From positions 1 to 36,896 of the forward strand of contig NZ_JARJLT010000052.1 of the NCBI RefSeq assembly GCF_029335315.1: a stretch of DNA of 36,896 nt, in the 5' to 3' direction. The notes below the pieces were generated by a model, which saw only the letters and a list, made by a program, of their open reading frames with translations, was not told the origin of the DNA and ran no database searches. The translations under genes were made by a program, and so were the position numbers. This DNA comes from Pseudomonas citronellolis (GTDB lineage Bacteria; Pseudomonadota; Gammaproteobacteria; Pseudomonadales; Pseudomonadaceae). Below, piece after piece: positions 29,038 to 36,487 of this stretch. Position 1 is the first letter of the stretch; each line of letters opens with the position of its first letter.

Positions 29038-30342
29038 TCAGTCGTTGAACAACGGGAACAGCCCCAGCAGCAGGGCGGCGGCGAGGATAGCGAGGCAGAC
29101 CAGAACTGCCCAGCGCAGGGTGAAGCGCTGGTGGTCGCCGAAGTCGATCTTGGCCAGCCCCACCAGCAGGTAGGTGGAGGGCACCAGCGGGCTGAGCAGG
29201 TGCACCGGCTGGCCGACGATGGAGGCGCGGGCCATTTCCACCGGGGTGATGCCGTACTGCGCGGCGGCCTGGGTCAGCACCGGCAGCACGCCGTAGTAGA
29301 AGGCGTCGTTGGACATGAAGAAGGTGAACGGCAGGCTGACCAGTGCGGTGATGGTCGCCAGGTACGGCCCCAGCGCCGGCGGGATCACCGCCAGCAGGCT
29401 CTTCGACATGGCCTCGACCATCCCGGTGCCGGAGAGGATGCCGGTGAACACGCCGGCGGCGAAGATCAGCGAGACCACCGCCAGGACGTTCTCGGCGTGG
29501 GCGCCGATGCGCTGCTTCTGTTCGAGGATGCACGGGTAGTTGACGATCATGGCGATGCTGAAAGCGATCATGAACAGCACCGGCATCGGCAGCAGCCCGG
29601 CGATCAGCGTGGCCATCAGCGCCACCGTCAGCGCGCCGTTGAACCACAGCAGCTTGGGCCGCCGCGCCTCGGGGTACTGCGAGACGCTGACCTCGGCCGC
29701 GTCCACCGCGTCGCCCGGCAGGTGCAGCTGGCCCAGGCGCGCGCGCTCGCGCTGGCCGTAGACCCAGGCGATGGCGAAGATCGCCGCCAGGCCCGCGAGC
29801 ATGGCCGGGATCATCGGCACGAAGATGTCCGCCGGGTCCACGTGCAGGGCGCTGGCGGCGCGGGCGGTGGGGCCGCCCCAGGGGGTCATGTTGAGCACGC
29901 CGCTGGAGAGCATGATCAGGCAGGCCATCAGCAGCGGGCTCATGCCCAGGCGCTGGTACAGCGGCAGTACGGCGGCCACGCAGATCATGTAGGTGGTCGA
30001 GCCGTCGCCGTCCAGCGAGACGATCATCGCCAGCGCGGCGGTGCCCATCGAGACCTTCAGCGGGTCGCCCTTGACCAGCCGGAGGATGCGCCGCACCGCC
30101 GGGTCGAACAGCCCGGAGTCGATCATGATGGCGAAGTAGAGGATGGCGAACATCAGCATCACCCCGGTCGGTGCCAGGGTGCGGATGCCGTCGAGCATCA
30201 TCGGCCCCAGGCCCGCGGCGAAACCGCCGAGCACGGCGAAGGCGATGGGCACCAGGATCAGCGCGATGAGCGCCGAGAGGCGTCGCGTCATGATCAGCAG
30301 CATGAAGGTCGCCACCATGGCGAAGGCGAGGAAGGTCAGCAT
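29038..30342 (-). CDS. CitMHS family metal-citrate transporter
   Basis: This 434-residue secondary transporter of the CitMHS family imports citrate complexed with divalent metal (Mg or Ca types) with protons. It has about 12 membrane segments. Family landmarks are SLDGDGSTTYMICVAAVLPLY, SSGVLNMTPWGGPTARAAS and PFTFFMSNDAFYYGVLP, with GQPVHLLSPLVPSTYLLVG near the end. The ATG at 30342 has a strong CGGAGG site. Just upstream is a short leader ORF (30361-30417) whose stop lies 18 bases before this start. The metal preference cannot be read from sequence by eye. Confidence 0.88.
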   Translation of the reverse strand: MLTFLAFAMVATFMLLIMTRRLSALIALILVPIAFAVLGGFAAGLGPMMLDGIRTLAPTGVMLMFAILYFAIMIDSGLFDPAVRRILRLVKGDPLKVSMGTAALAMIVSLDGDGSTTYMICVAAVLPLYQRLGMSPLLMACLIMLSSGVLNMTPWGGPTARAASALHVDPADIFVPMIPAMLAGLAAIFAIAWVYGQRERARLGQLHLPGDAVDAAEVSVSQYPEARRPKLLWFNGALTVALMATLIAGLLPMPVLFMIAFSIAMIVNYPCILEQKQRIGAHAENVLAVVSLIFAAGVFTGILSGTGMVEAMSKSLLAVIPPALGPYLATITALVSLPFTFFMSNDAFYYGVLPVLTQAAAQYGITPVEMARASIVGQPVHLLSPLVPSTYLLVGLAKIDFGDHQRFTLRWAVLVCLAILAAALLLGLFPLFND

Positions 30343-30360
30343 CGGGAAGCCTCCGTGGGA

Positions 30361-30417
30361 TCAGCGCGGCGGGTGGCCGGGCAGGGACGGGGCAAGGCGA
30401 CGGATCGAGCGTGGCAT
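30361..30417 (-). CDS. Putative 18-residue leader peptide of the CitMHS gene
   Basis: On the minus strand, ATG at 30417 starts MPRSIRRLAPSLPGHPPR and stops at 30361. AAGGG lies seven bases before the ATG, a good ribosome site. The stop is 18 bases before the CitMHS start, so translation of the leader could control the transporter. The A-rich motif AAGAACAACAA runs directly into this ribosome site. The peptide is too short for homology; the case rests on spacing and signals only. Confidence 0.45.
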   Translation of the reverse strand: MPRSIRRLAPSLPGHPPR

Positions 30418-30427
30418 GCGAGCACCC

Positions 30428-30438
30428 TTGTTGTTCTT
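30428..30438 (-). promoter_or_regulatory. Crc/Hfq-type catabolite activity motif in the CitMHS leader
   Basis: Read on the minus strand, AAGAACAACAA contains two overlapping matches to AANAANAA, the RNA motif bound by Hfq with Crc in pseudomonads. Its last A residues belong to the AAGGG ribosome site of the leader ORF, so binding would block that start. Confidence 0.5.
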
Positions 30439-30654
30439 GTCTGGGAATTTTTGTCTGTGCAAAGCCCGCCTGCGCGGGGGCGGGGAGGGCGGATGCTAGG
30501 GGCTCAAGCTTTCGGCAGGCTTTCGCGGGGAAAGGCGCCGATCATCGGCGAAGGCGGGGTGTTTCAGGATGTTTCATGGACGCCGGAACGGCTCTGGTCG
30601 GAGCGAAAGGGACGCCTGGTTCTTGCTCGCGAAACGCCCTGGATCGGGCAGCTA

Positions 30655-30678
30655 TCGCGGACGAAGTCCGCTCCTACG
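30655..30678. repeat. REP-like half repeat, family II
   Basis: One arm of family II: GCGGAC-GAA-GTCCGC followed by TCCTACG. It lies 23 bases beyond the stop of the minus-strand carrier gene at 30702. Confidence 0.75.
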
Positions 30679-30701
30679 GGGAGGGCATTACGCGCTGGCG
30701 G

Positions 30702-31616
30702 TCAGCCCAGCGCCTGCACCAGGCCCATGACCAGCAGCAGGCTGGCGCCGGCGAGCAGGGTCTGCAGGGTGATGATCCCGGCCATCAGGTGGCCGTCGCC
30801 GCCCAACTGGCGGGTCAGCACGTAGGAAGTGGGCGCCGTCGGCAGGGCGAAGAACAGCGTGAACACCGCCGTTTCCAGTTGCCCCAGGCCGAGCAGGCGG
30901 GCGCAGGCGAAGGCCAGCAGCGGCATCGCCAGCAGGCGTGCGCCGCAGCAGCCGAGCAGCGCCGGCAGTTCCGCGCGCAGCTCGCGCGGTTGCAGGGCGG
31001 CGCCGACGCAGAGCAGGCCCAGCGGCAGGCTGGCCACCGCCAGCAGGTCGAACAGCCGCGCGCCGCCGCCGCCCAGCGGGATGCCGGCCAGGTTGACCGC
31101 CGCGCCGGCGGCGCAGGCGAGGATCAGCGGGTTCTTCAGCATCGGCAGCAGCAGCTCGCGCATGCCGATGCCGCGTTCGGCGGTGAGCGCCCAGACCGAC
31201 ATCAGGTTCACCGTCGGCACCATCAGCGCCAGCATCAGCGCCGCCAGGGTCAGGCCGTCCTTGCCGTACAGGCTGCCCACGGCGGCCAGGCCCAGGTAGG
31301 TGTTGAAGCGCAGCACGCCCTGGGCCAGGGCGCCGAAGCGCGCCGCGTTCCAGCCGCGCAGGCGCCGCCACAGCAGCAGGCCGAGCCAGGCGCCGCCCAG
31401 GCCGAGGGCCGCCGCCAGGGCCAGGCGCGCCAGGCCCGGTTCGCGCAGTGGCGCCTTGGCCAGGCTGGCGAACAGCAGCGAAGGGAACAGGATGAAGTAG
31501 TTCAGCCGCTCGGCCGCCGGCCAGAAGGCTTCGCCGGGGAAGCCGTGGCGGCGCAGCGCGAAGCCGCCGACGATGAGCGCGAAGAGCGGCCAGAGGGCCT
31601 CGAACAGGACGGACAC
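30702..31616 (-). CDS. Auxin efflux carrier (AEC) family transporter
   Basis: This 304-residue protein has about ten membrane spans and the AEC layout: five N-terminal spans (LFALIVGGFALRRHG; LNYFILFPSLLFASLAK), a central loop and five C-terminal spans (GAALQPRELRAELP; FFALPTAPTSYVLTRQLGGDG, the conserved cross-over region). Bacterial members transport malate, malonate or other organic acids; the substrate is unknown. GTG 31616 is chosen because the family N-terminus (VSVLFEALWPLFALIVGG) starts there. The in-frame ATG 31676 would add 20 polar residues. Confidence 0.8.
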   Translation of the reverse strand: MSVLFEALWPLFALIVGGFALRRHGFPGEAFWPAAERLNYFILFPSLLFASLAKAPLREPGLARLALAAALGLGGAWLGLLLWRRLRGWNAARFGALAQGVLRFNTYLGLAAVGSLYGKDGLTLAALMLALMVPTVNLMSVWALTAERGIGMRELLLPMLKNPLILACAAGAAVNLAGIPLGGGGARLFDLLAVASLPLGLLCVGAALQPRELRAELPALLGCCGARLLAMPLLAFACARLLGLGQLETAVFTLFFALPTAPTSYVLTRQLGGDGHLMAGIITLQTLLAGASLLLVMGLVQALG

Positions 31617-31931
31617 GCGAGACCCCGCGGTGGTGGTTGAACGGCCATCTTGCCCGCCCGCGCGCGGGGCCGGCAAGCCGGGTTCAGGCGGTGCCGGAGC
31701 GGCGCGTACGGCGCCAAGGCAGCTTTTTCTTATGTCGCGACCACATATTTAATATTTTTCCGAGCCTCCCGCTTCGGCCACCATCGCTCTCGTCACGTGC
31801 CGTCCACCGAGTCGGACCCAGGGGCCGCAGAGCCCCGCGTCGAGCACGTCCGGTGAGATGTCGTCCTCCGGCCATTCTGGCCACTGCCGCAGTTATCCAA
31901 TAACAAGCCAAACCGGCTGTGGGAGTGCTTC
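31617..31931. other. Divergent gap upstream of the ABC transporter operon
   Basis: This 315-base region has a short AT-rich core (31741-31760, with TAATAT at 31750-31755) that is the likely promoter zone for the ABC transporter. AATAACAA at 31899-31906 matches the Crc/Hfq motif AANAANAA, 26 bases before the ATG. No additional gene is supported. Confidence 0.5.
31899..31906 (+). promoter_or_regulatory. Crc/Hfq-type catabolite activity motif before the ABC binding-protein gene
   Basis: AATAACAA is an exact AANAANAA match, upstream of the GGGAG ribosome site of the gene at 31932. This suggests repression of this uptake system when preferred carbon sources are available. Confidence 0.45.
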
Positions 31932-32915
31932 ATGAACAAGTCCTTGCTAGTGCGTTTCGCCCGTCCCTTCGCCCTTGCCGGGCTCCTCGCCGGCGCCGCC
32001 GGCGCGGCCCAGGCCGGCACCCTGTCCATCGGCCACACCACCTGGGTCGGCTACGGCACCCTGTACCTCGCCCGCGACCTGGGCTACTTCAAGGAACAGG
32101 GCCTCGACCTGCAGCTGACCCCCATCGAGGAAGCCTCGATGTACATGGCCGCGCAGGCCTCCGGGAAACTCTCCGGTTCCGCCTCGACCATCGACGAAAT
32201 CCTCAAGTACCGCCCGCAGTTCTGCTTCAAGGCCGTGGCCGCGCTGGACGACAGCCATGGCGGCGACGGCGTGCTGGTGGGCAAGGACGTCACCAGCCTG
32301 AGCCAGCTCAAGGGCCAGGAAGTGGCGGTCAACGAAGGCTCGGTGTCGCAGTTCTGGCTGTCCTACCTGCTGAAGAACGCCGGCATGTCGATGAGCGACA
32401 TCAAGGTGCAGAACATGACCGCCGACGACGCCGCCACCGCCTTCATCGCCGGCCGCGTGCCCGCCGCGGTGACCTGGGAGCCGCACCTGTCGCTGGTGCG
32501 CGAGAAGAAGACCGGCAAGGTGCTGATCGACAGCACCAGCACCCCCGGGGTGATCGTCGACGTGGTGGCGCTGAACTGCGACGTCATCGAGAAGCAGCCC
32601 GAGGACGTCAAGGCGCTGGTCAAGGGCCTGTACAAGGCGGTGCAGTACACCCAGGAGCACCCGCAGGAGGCCTACGCGATCATGGCCAAGGGCGTCGGCG
32701 GCTACCTCTCCGATCCCAAGGACCTCGCCGAAGCCGCCAAGGGCGTGCGCTTCTACGACGAGGCGATGAGCCAGAAGCTCCTCGGCGCGCCGGGCCAGCC
32801 CGGTGACATCAAGGACATCATCGGCCTGGCCAACACCACCTGGACCCAACTGCAGGGCAAGACCTTCCAGGTCAGCTACGACGACCTGGTCGACACCCGC
32901 TTCGTGGTGCAGTGA
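31932..32915 (+). CDS. ABC transporter periplasmic binding protein, nitrate/sulfonate/taurine type
   Basis: This 327-residue protein has a signal peptide (cleavage after AQA, residue 28). The mature part has the NMT1/SsuA-type binding fold: LSIGHTTWVGYGTLYLARDLGYFKEQGLDLQL, then GSASTIDEIL, VNEGSVSQFWLSYLLKNAG and AAVTWEPHLSLV. It captures the substrate for the permease and ATPase genes that follow. Relatives bind nitrate, sulfonates, taurine, pyrimidine precursors or polyol-like compounds, so the ligand is unknown. The ATG at 31932 follows TGGGAG. The operon is binding protein, permease, ATPase. Confidence 0.9.
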   Translation: MNKSLLVRFARPFALAGLLAGAAGAAQAGTLSIGHTTWVGYGTLYLARDLGYFKEQGLDLQLTPIEEASMYMAAQASGKLSGSASTIDEILKYRPQFCFKAVAALDDSHGGDGVLVGKDVTSLSQLKGQEVAVNEGSVSQFWLSYLLKNAGMSMSDIKVQNMTADDAATAFIAGRVPAAVTWEPHLSLVREKKTGKVLIDSTSTPGVIVDVVALNCDVIEKQPEDVKALVKGLYKAVQYTQEHPQEAYAIMAKGVGGYLSDPKDLAEAAKGVRFYDEAMSQKLLGAPGQPGDIKDIIGLANTTWTQLQGKTFQVSYDDLVDTRFVVQ

Positions 32916-32999
32916 CGGCGGCGGGCCGCCACGCCCGCCCCTCCCGACTTCCTTCCATCCCTGTCCTGGCGGGCGGCTTGCCGCGCGCATGGAGGCAAC

Positions 33000-33806
33000 A
33001 TGTCACGTCCTTCGCAATCCTGGCTGAGCCGCTGCCTGACCCCCAAGGTCGAGCTGCCGGTGCGCCTGGTGTGGTCCGCCAGCGCCCTGTGCTGGCTGCT
33101 GGTGTTCGGCCTCTGGGCCCTGCTTTCCTACGGCGGCGTGGTGCCGGCGATGTTTCTCCCCAGCCCCGGCGCGGTGCTGGAAGCCGCGGTGCGCCTGGGC
33201 CGTGACGGCACCCTCGGCACCCATGTGCTGGCCAGCGTCGAAGTGGTGATGATCGGCTTCCTGGTCTCCTCGCTGGTGGCGGTGCCGCTGGGCCTGCTGA
33301 TGGGCAGCTTCCGCATCGTCCAGGCGTTCCTCGAACCCCTGGTGAACTTCATCCGCTACCTGCCGGTGACCTCCTTCGTGCCGCTGTTCATCCTGTGGAT
33401 CGGCATCGGTATCGAACAGCGGGTCACGGTGATCATCTTCGGGGTGTTCTTCCAGCAGCTGGTGATGATCTCCGACGTTTCCCGCGGGGTCGCCAAGGAC
33501 CTGGTCAACGCCTCCTACACCCTGGGCTGCAACCGTCGCGACGTGGTCCTCCACGTGCTCGGCCCGGCCTCGCTGCCCGGCGTGCTCGACACCCTGCGGG
33601 TGACCATGGGCTGGGCCTGGACCTACCTGGTGGTGGCCGAGCTGGTCGCTGCCTCCAGCGGCCTGGGCTACATCAGCCTGAAGGCCATGCGCGGCTTCCA
33701 GGTCGACGTGATCTTCCTGGCCATCGCCATCATCGGCCTGCTCGGGCTGATCACCGACCAACTCTTCCGTATCCTCCGACTGAAGGTGGCCTCATGGGCG
33801 CAGTAG
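33000..33806 (+). CDS. ABC transporter permease, nitrate/sulfonate/taurine type
   Basis: This 268-residue membrane protein of the SsuC/TauC family has about six spans. The first is near residues 30-50, and a conserved EAA-type cytoplasmic loop occurs as NASYTLGCNRRDVVLHVLGPA, which contacts the ATPase. FLPSPGAVLEAAVRLG after the first span is typical of the family. The ATG at 33000 has a strong GGAGG site. It follows the binding-protein gene by 84 bases, and its 3' end overlaps the ATPase gene by 13 bases. Confidence 0.9.
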   Translation: MSRPSQSWLSRCLTPKVELPVRLVWSASALCWLLVFGLWALLSYGGVVPAMFLPSPGAVLEAAVRLGRDGTLGTHVLASVEVVMIGFLVSSLVAVPLGLLMGSFRIVQAFLEPLVNFIRYLPVTSFVPLFILWIGIGIEQRVTVIIFGVFFQQLVMISDVSRGVAKDLVNASYTLGCNRRDVVLHVLGPASLPGVLDTLRVTMGWAWTYLVVAELVAASSGLGYISLKAMRGFQVDVIFLAIAIIGLLGLITDQLFRILRLKVASWAQ

Positions 33807-34627
33807 CAGCTATGCAACGCAACGACGCGGCACCGGCCGTACAAGGGGCGCAGCCGGCCCGCCTGCGCGTGGAAGAGGTCAGCCTGCGCTACCGCACCCC
33901 CGAGGGCGGCACCTTCAGCGCGCTGGAGAAGGTTTCCTTCGAGGTGCCGGACCAGCAGTTCGCGGTGATCGTCGGCCCCTCCGGCTGCGGCAAGTCGAGC
34001 CTGCTTTACCTCACCGCCGGGCTGTCGGAGCCCACCGAGGGCGAGATCTACGTCGGCGGCAAGCGCGTGGAAGGCCCCGGCGCCGACCGCGGCATGGTGT
34101 TCCAGAGCTACACCCTGTTCCCCTGGCTGACCGTGCGCGAGAACATCGAGTTCGGCCTCAAGCGCCGCCGCGTGCCGGCCGCCGAGCGCAAGGAAATCGT
34201 CGACTACTACCTCAACGAAGTGGGCCTGGCGAACTTCGCCGGGAATTATCCCAAGCAGCTCTCCGGCGGCATGATGCAGCGCGTGGCCATCGCCCGCGCG
34301 CTGGCCAACGACCCGCAGATCCTGCTGATGGACGAACCCTTCGGCGCCCTCGACAGCCAGACCCGCATGCAGATGCAGAAGCTGCTGCTGCGCGTCTGGG
34401 ACCACAGCAAGAAGACCGTGGTGTTCGTCACCCACGACATCGACGAGGCGATCCTCTTGGGCGACCGCGTCTACGTCATGGGCGCCCGCCCCGGCCGCAT
34501 CAAGCGCATCCTCGACGTACCCATCGAGCGCCCGCGTTCGCTGGACATGGTGATGGACCGCCAGTTCATCGACATGAAGCGGGAAATCCTCGGCCTGCTC
34601 CACGACGACCTCGAAGAGGCCCACTGA
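33794..34627 (+). CDS. ABC transporter ATP-binding protein, nitrate/sulfonate/taurine type
   Basis: This 277-residue ATPase powers the permease encoded just upstream. Walker A GPSGCGKS is at 61-68, the Q-loop at Gln104, signature LSGGMMQR at 156-163, Walker B LLMDEPFG with Asp180 and Glu181, and switch His214 in THDIDEAI. The ATG at 33794 lies inside the end of the permease gene with AAGGTGG eight bases before it, so translation is coupled. A second in-frame ATG (33812) is possible but has no such site. A paired hairpin repeat follows at 34645-34703. Confidence 0.92.
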   Translation: MGAVAAMQRNDAAPAVQGAQPARLRVEEVSLRYRTPEGGTFSALEKVSFEVPDQQFAVIVGPSGCGKSSLLYLTAGLSEPTEGEIYVGGKRVEGPGADRGMVFQSYTLFPWLTVRENIEFGLKRRRVPAAERKEIVDYYLNEVGLANFAGNYPKQLSGGMMQRVAIARALANDPQILLMDEPFGALDSQTRMQMQKLLLRVWDHSKKTVVFVTHDIDEAILLGDRVYVMGARPGRIKRILDVPIERPRSLDMVMDRQFIDMKREILGLLHDDLEEAH

Positions 34628-34644
34628 CGGGCCGCGCGAAGGCA

Positions 34645-34703
34645 CTGGGTCCCCGCGTTCGCGGGGATGACACCGGGTCACCCCCGCGCACGCGGGGGCC
34701 CAG
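34645..34703. repeat. Paired inverted hairpin repeat, family III
   Basis: Two 27-base arms (34645-34671 and 34677-34703) are inverted copies of each other with three differences, separated by ACCGG. Each arm forms its own hairpin: TCCCCGCG with CGCGGGGA on the left, CCCCCGCG with CGCGGGGG on the right. The left arm belongs to a CCCCGCGTTCGCGGGG type that is widely dispersed in Proteobacteria. It lies between the ABC ATPase and GMC genes and may end the ABC transcript. Confidence 0.85.
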
Positions 34704-34742
34704 CGACTCATCCGCGCGTGCCCCTGCAACACGGAGACCCCC

Positions 34743-36365
34743 ATGTCCCACGACCCCAACGCCTACGACTACATCATCGTCGGCGCCGGCTCCTCCGGCT
34801 GCGTGCTGGCCAACCGCCTGAGCGCCGACCCCTCGGTGCGCGTCCTGCTGCTGGAGGCCGGCGGCAGCGACGCCAGCCCGCGCGTGCAGACCCCGGCCGG
34901 GACCATCACCCTGTACAAGAGCCGCACCTACAGCTGGAACTTCTTCTCGGCGCCGCAGCAGCGCCTGAACAACCGCTCGCTGCACTGCCCGCGCGGCAAG
35001 GCCCTGGGCGGCTCCAGCTCGATGAACAGCATGATCTACATCCGCGGCCACGCCTCGGACTACGACCGCTGGGCGGAGCTCGGCTGCGAAGGCTGGAGCT
35101 GGCAGGAGGTGCTGCCGTTCTTCCGCAAGTCCGAAGGCAACCGCCTCGGCCAGGACCTGGCCCTGCACGGCACCCAGGGCGAGCTGCTGGTGGACCGCCC
35201 GCGCGACCCCAACCCGCTGTCGCAGCTGTTCGTGAAGGCCGCGCAGCGCATCGGCCTGCGCCACAACGACGACTTCAACGGCCGCGACTTCGAAGGCGCC
35301 GGCATCTACAACGTGACCCAGAAGGATGCCAGGCGCCTGAGCAGCTACCGCGCCTTCGTCGCGCCGCTGCAGCGGCCCAACCTGGAAGTGCGCACCGGCG
35401 CCCAGGTGCACCGCCTGCTGCTGGACGGCCAGCGCGTGGAGGGCCTGGAACTGCGTGACGGCCAGCGCCTGCTGGCGCGCCGCGAAACGCTGCTGTGCGC
35501 GGGTTCGCTGGGTTCGGCGCAGATTCTCCTGGCCTCCGGCATCGGTCCGCGCGACGAGCTGCAGGCCGCCGGCATCGAGGCGCGGCACCACCTGCCGGGG
35601 GTCGGCAAGAACCTCCAGGACCACCTCGACGGCCTGGTCACGGTGCGCTCGCCGAGCCCGCTGAGCCTGGGCTTCTCCCTCGGCTCGCTGGGGCAGATCC
35701 TCGCCTCGCCGTTCAAGTACCTGCTGCGCCGGAAGGGCTGGCTGACCACCAACTACGTCGAGGCCGGCGGCTTCGCCCGCACCCCGCGCGCCGAGGGCCT
35801 GGCCGACGTGCAGTTCCACTTCGTGCCCGGCTACCGCAGCCATCGCGGGCGCCTGTTCGAGTGGGGCCACGGCTTCGCCATCCATACCTGCGTGCTGCGC
35901 CCGAAGAGCATCGGCGAACTGCGCGTGAAGCCCGGCGGCGACATCGAGATCGACTACAACTTCCTCGCCGACGAGGAAGACGGCAAGGTGCTGGTGGAGG
36001 GCGTGAAGCTGGCGCGGCAGATCCTCGCCCAGCCGGAGTTCGACGCCATTCGCGGCGCCGAGATGCTGCCTGGTCCGCAGGTGCAGAGCGACGAACAACT
36101 GCTGGAACACCTGCGCGACTACGCCGCCACCGTGTTCCACCCGGTGGGCACCTGCAAGATGGGCCACGACGCCCTGGCGGTGGTCGACCCGCAGCTCAAG
36201 GTGCATGGTTTGCAAGGATTGCGCGTGGCCGACGCGTCGATCATGCCGACCCTGGTCAGCGGCAACACCAACGCGCCCTGCATCATGATCGGCGAGAAGG
36301 CCGCGGCGATGATCCTCGCCGAGCGCTTCGAAACCGCGCCACGCAAGCAGGCCGTCCCGGCCTGA
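34743..36365 (+). CDS. GMC family FAD-dependent oxidoreductase (choline/alcohol dehydrogenase-like)
   Basis: GMC enzymes oxidise alcohols with FAD. The 540-residue protein has the dinucleotide motif GAGSSG at 14-19, LLLEAGG, the GMC signature 1 region GKALGGSSSMNSMIYIRG and signature 2 LLCAGSLGSAQILLASGIG. The catalytic pair is His466 (FHPVGTCKMG) and Asn510 (SGNTNAP). It has no signal peptide, so it is cytoplasmic or loosely membrane-bound. The closest functional groups are choline dehydrogenase BetA and AlkJ-type alcohol dehydrogenases; the substrate is not assigned. The ATG at 34743 has CGGAG ahead of it. It is downstream of the ABC operon, with a repeat between them. Confidence 0.9.
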   Translation: MSHDPNAYDYIIVGAGSSGCVLANRLSADPSVRVLLLEAGGSDASPRVQTPAGTITLYKSRTYSWNFFSAPQQRLNNRSLHCPRGKALGGSSSMNSMIYIRGHASDYDRWAELGCEGWSWQEVLPFFRKSEGNRLGQDLALHGTQGELLVDRPRDPNPLSQLFVKAAQRIGLRHNDDFNGRDFEGAGIYNVTQKDARRLSSYRAFVAPLQRPNLEVRTGAQVHRLLLDGQRVEGLELRDGQRLLARRETLLCAGSLGSAQILLASGIGPRDELQAAGIEARHHLPGVGKNLQDHLDGLVTVRSPSPLSLGFSLGSLGQILASPFKYLLRRKGWLTTNYVEAGGFARTPRAEGLADVQFHFVPGYRSHRGRLFEWGHGFAIHTCVLRPKSIGELRVKPGGDIEIDYNFLADEEDGKVLVEGVKLARQILAQPEFDAIRGAEMLPGPQVQSDEQLLEHLRDYAATVFHPVGTCKMGHDALAVVDPQLKVHGLQGLRVADASIMPTLVSGNTNAPCIMIGEKAAAMILAERFETAPRKQAVPA

Positions 36366-36445
36366 CGGCGTACAACCGCGAACGGTTGTACGCCCTACGG
36401 GTGGGCCGGGCGTAGGGCGGATAACCGTTCGCGGTTATCCGCCGT
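36365..36445. repeat. Paired inverted hairpin repeat, family I, copy C
   Basis: The left hairpin is perfect: GGCGTACAACCG (36367-36378), CGAA, CGGTTGTACGCC (36383-36394). The right hairpin is perfect: GGCGGATAACCG (36416-36427), TTCG, CGGTTATCCGCC (36432-36443). CCCTACG and CGTAGGG link them. It starts at the GMC stop codon. Confidence 0.9.
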
Positions 36446-36487
36446 TACACCGATATTCACCTCAACGCCGGTGCGAACCCGGGCGCC

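Larger units (their letters stand above)
30343..30701. other. Gap upstream of the CitMHS gene
   Basis: These 359 bases contain the leader ORF and the Crc-type motif for the CitMHS gene (30361-30438) and a REP-like half repeat (30655-30678) near the end of the auxin-efflux-type gene. The remainder (about 30440-30650) shows no gene; the citrate transporter promoter should lie there. Confidence 0.5.
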
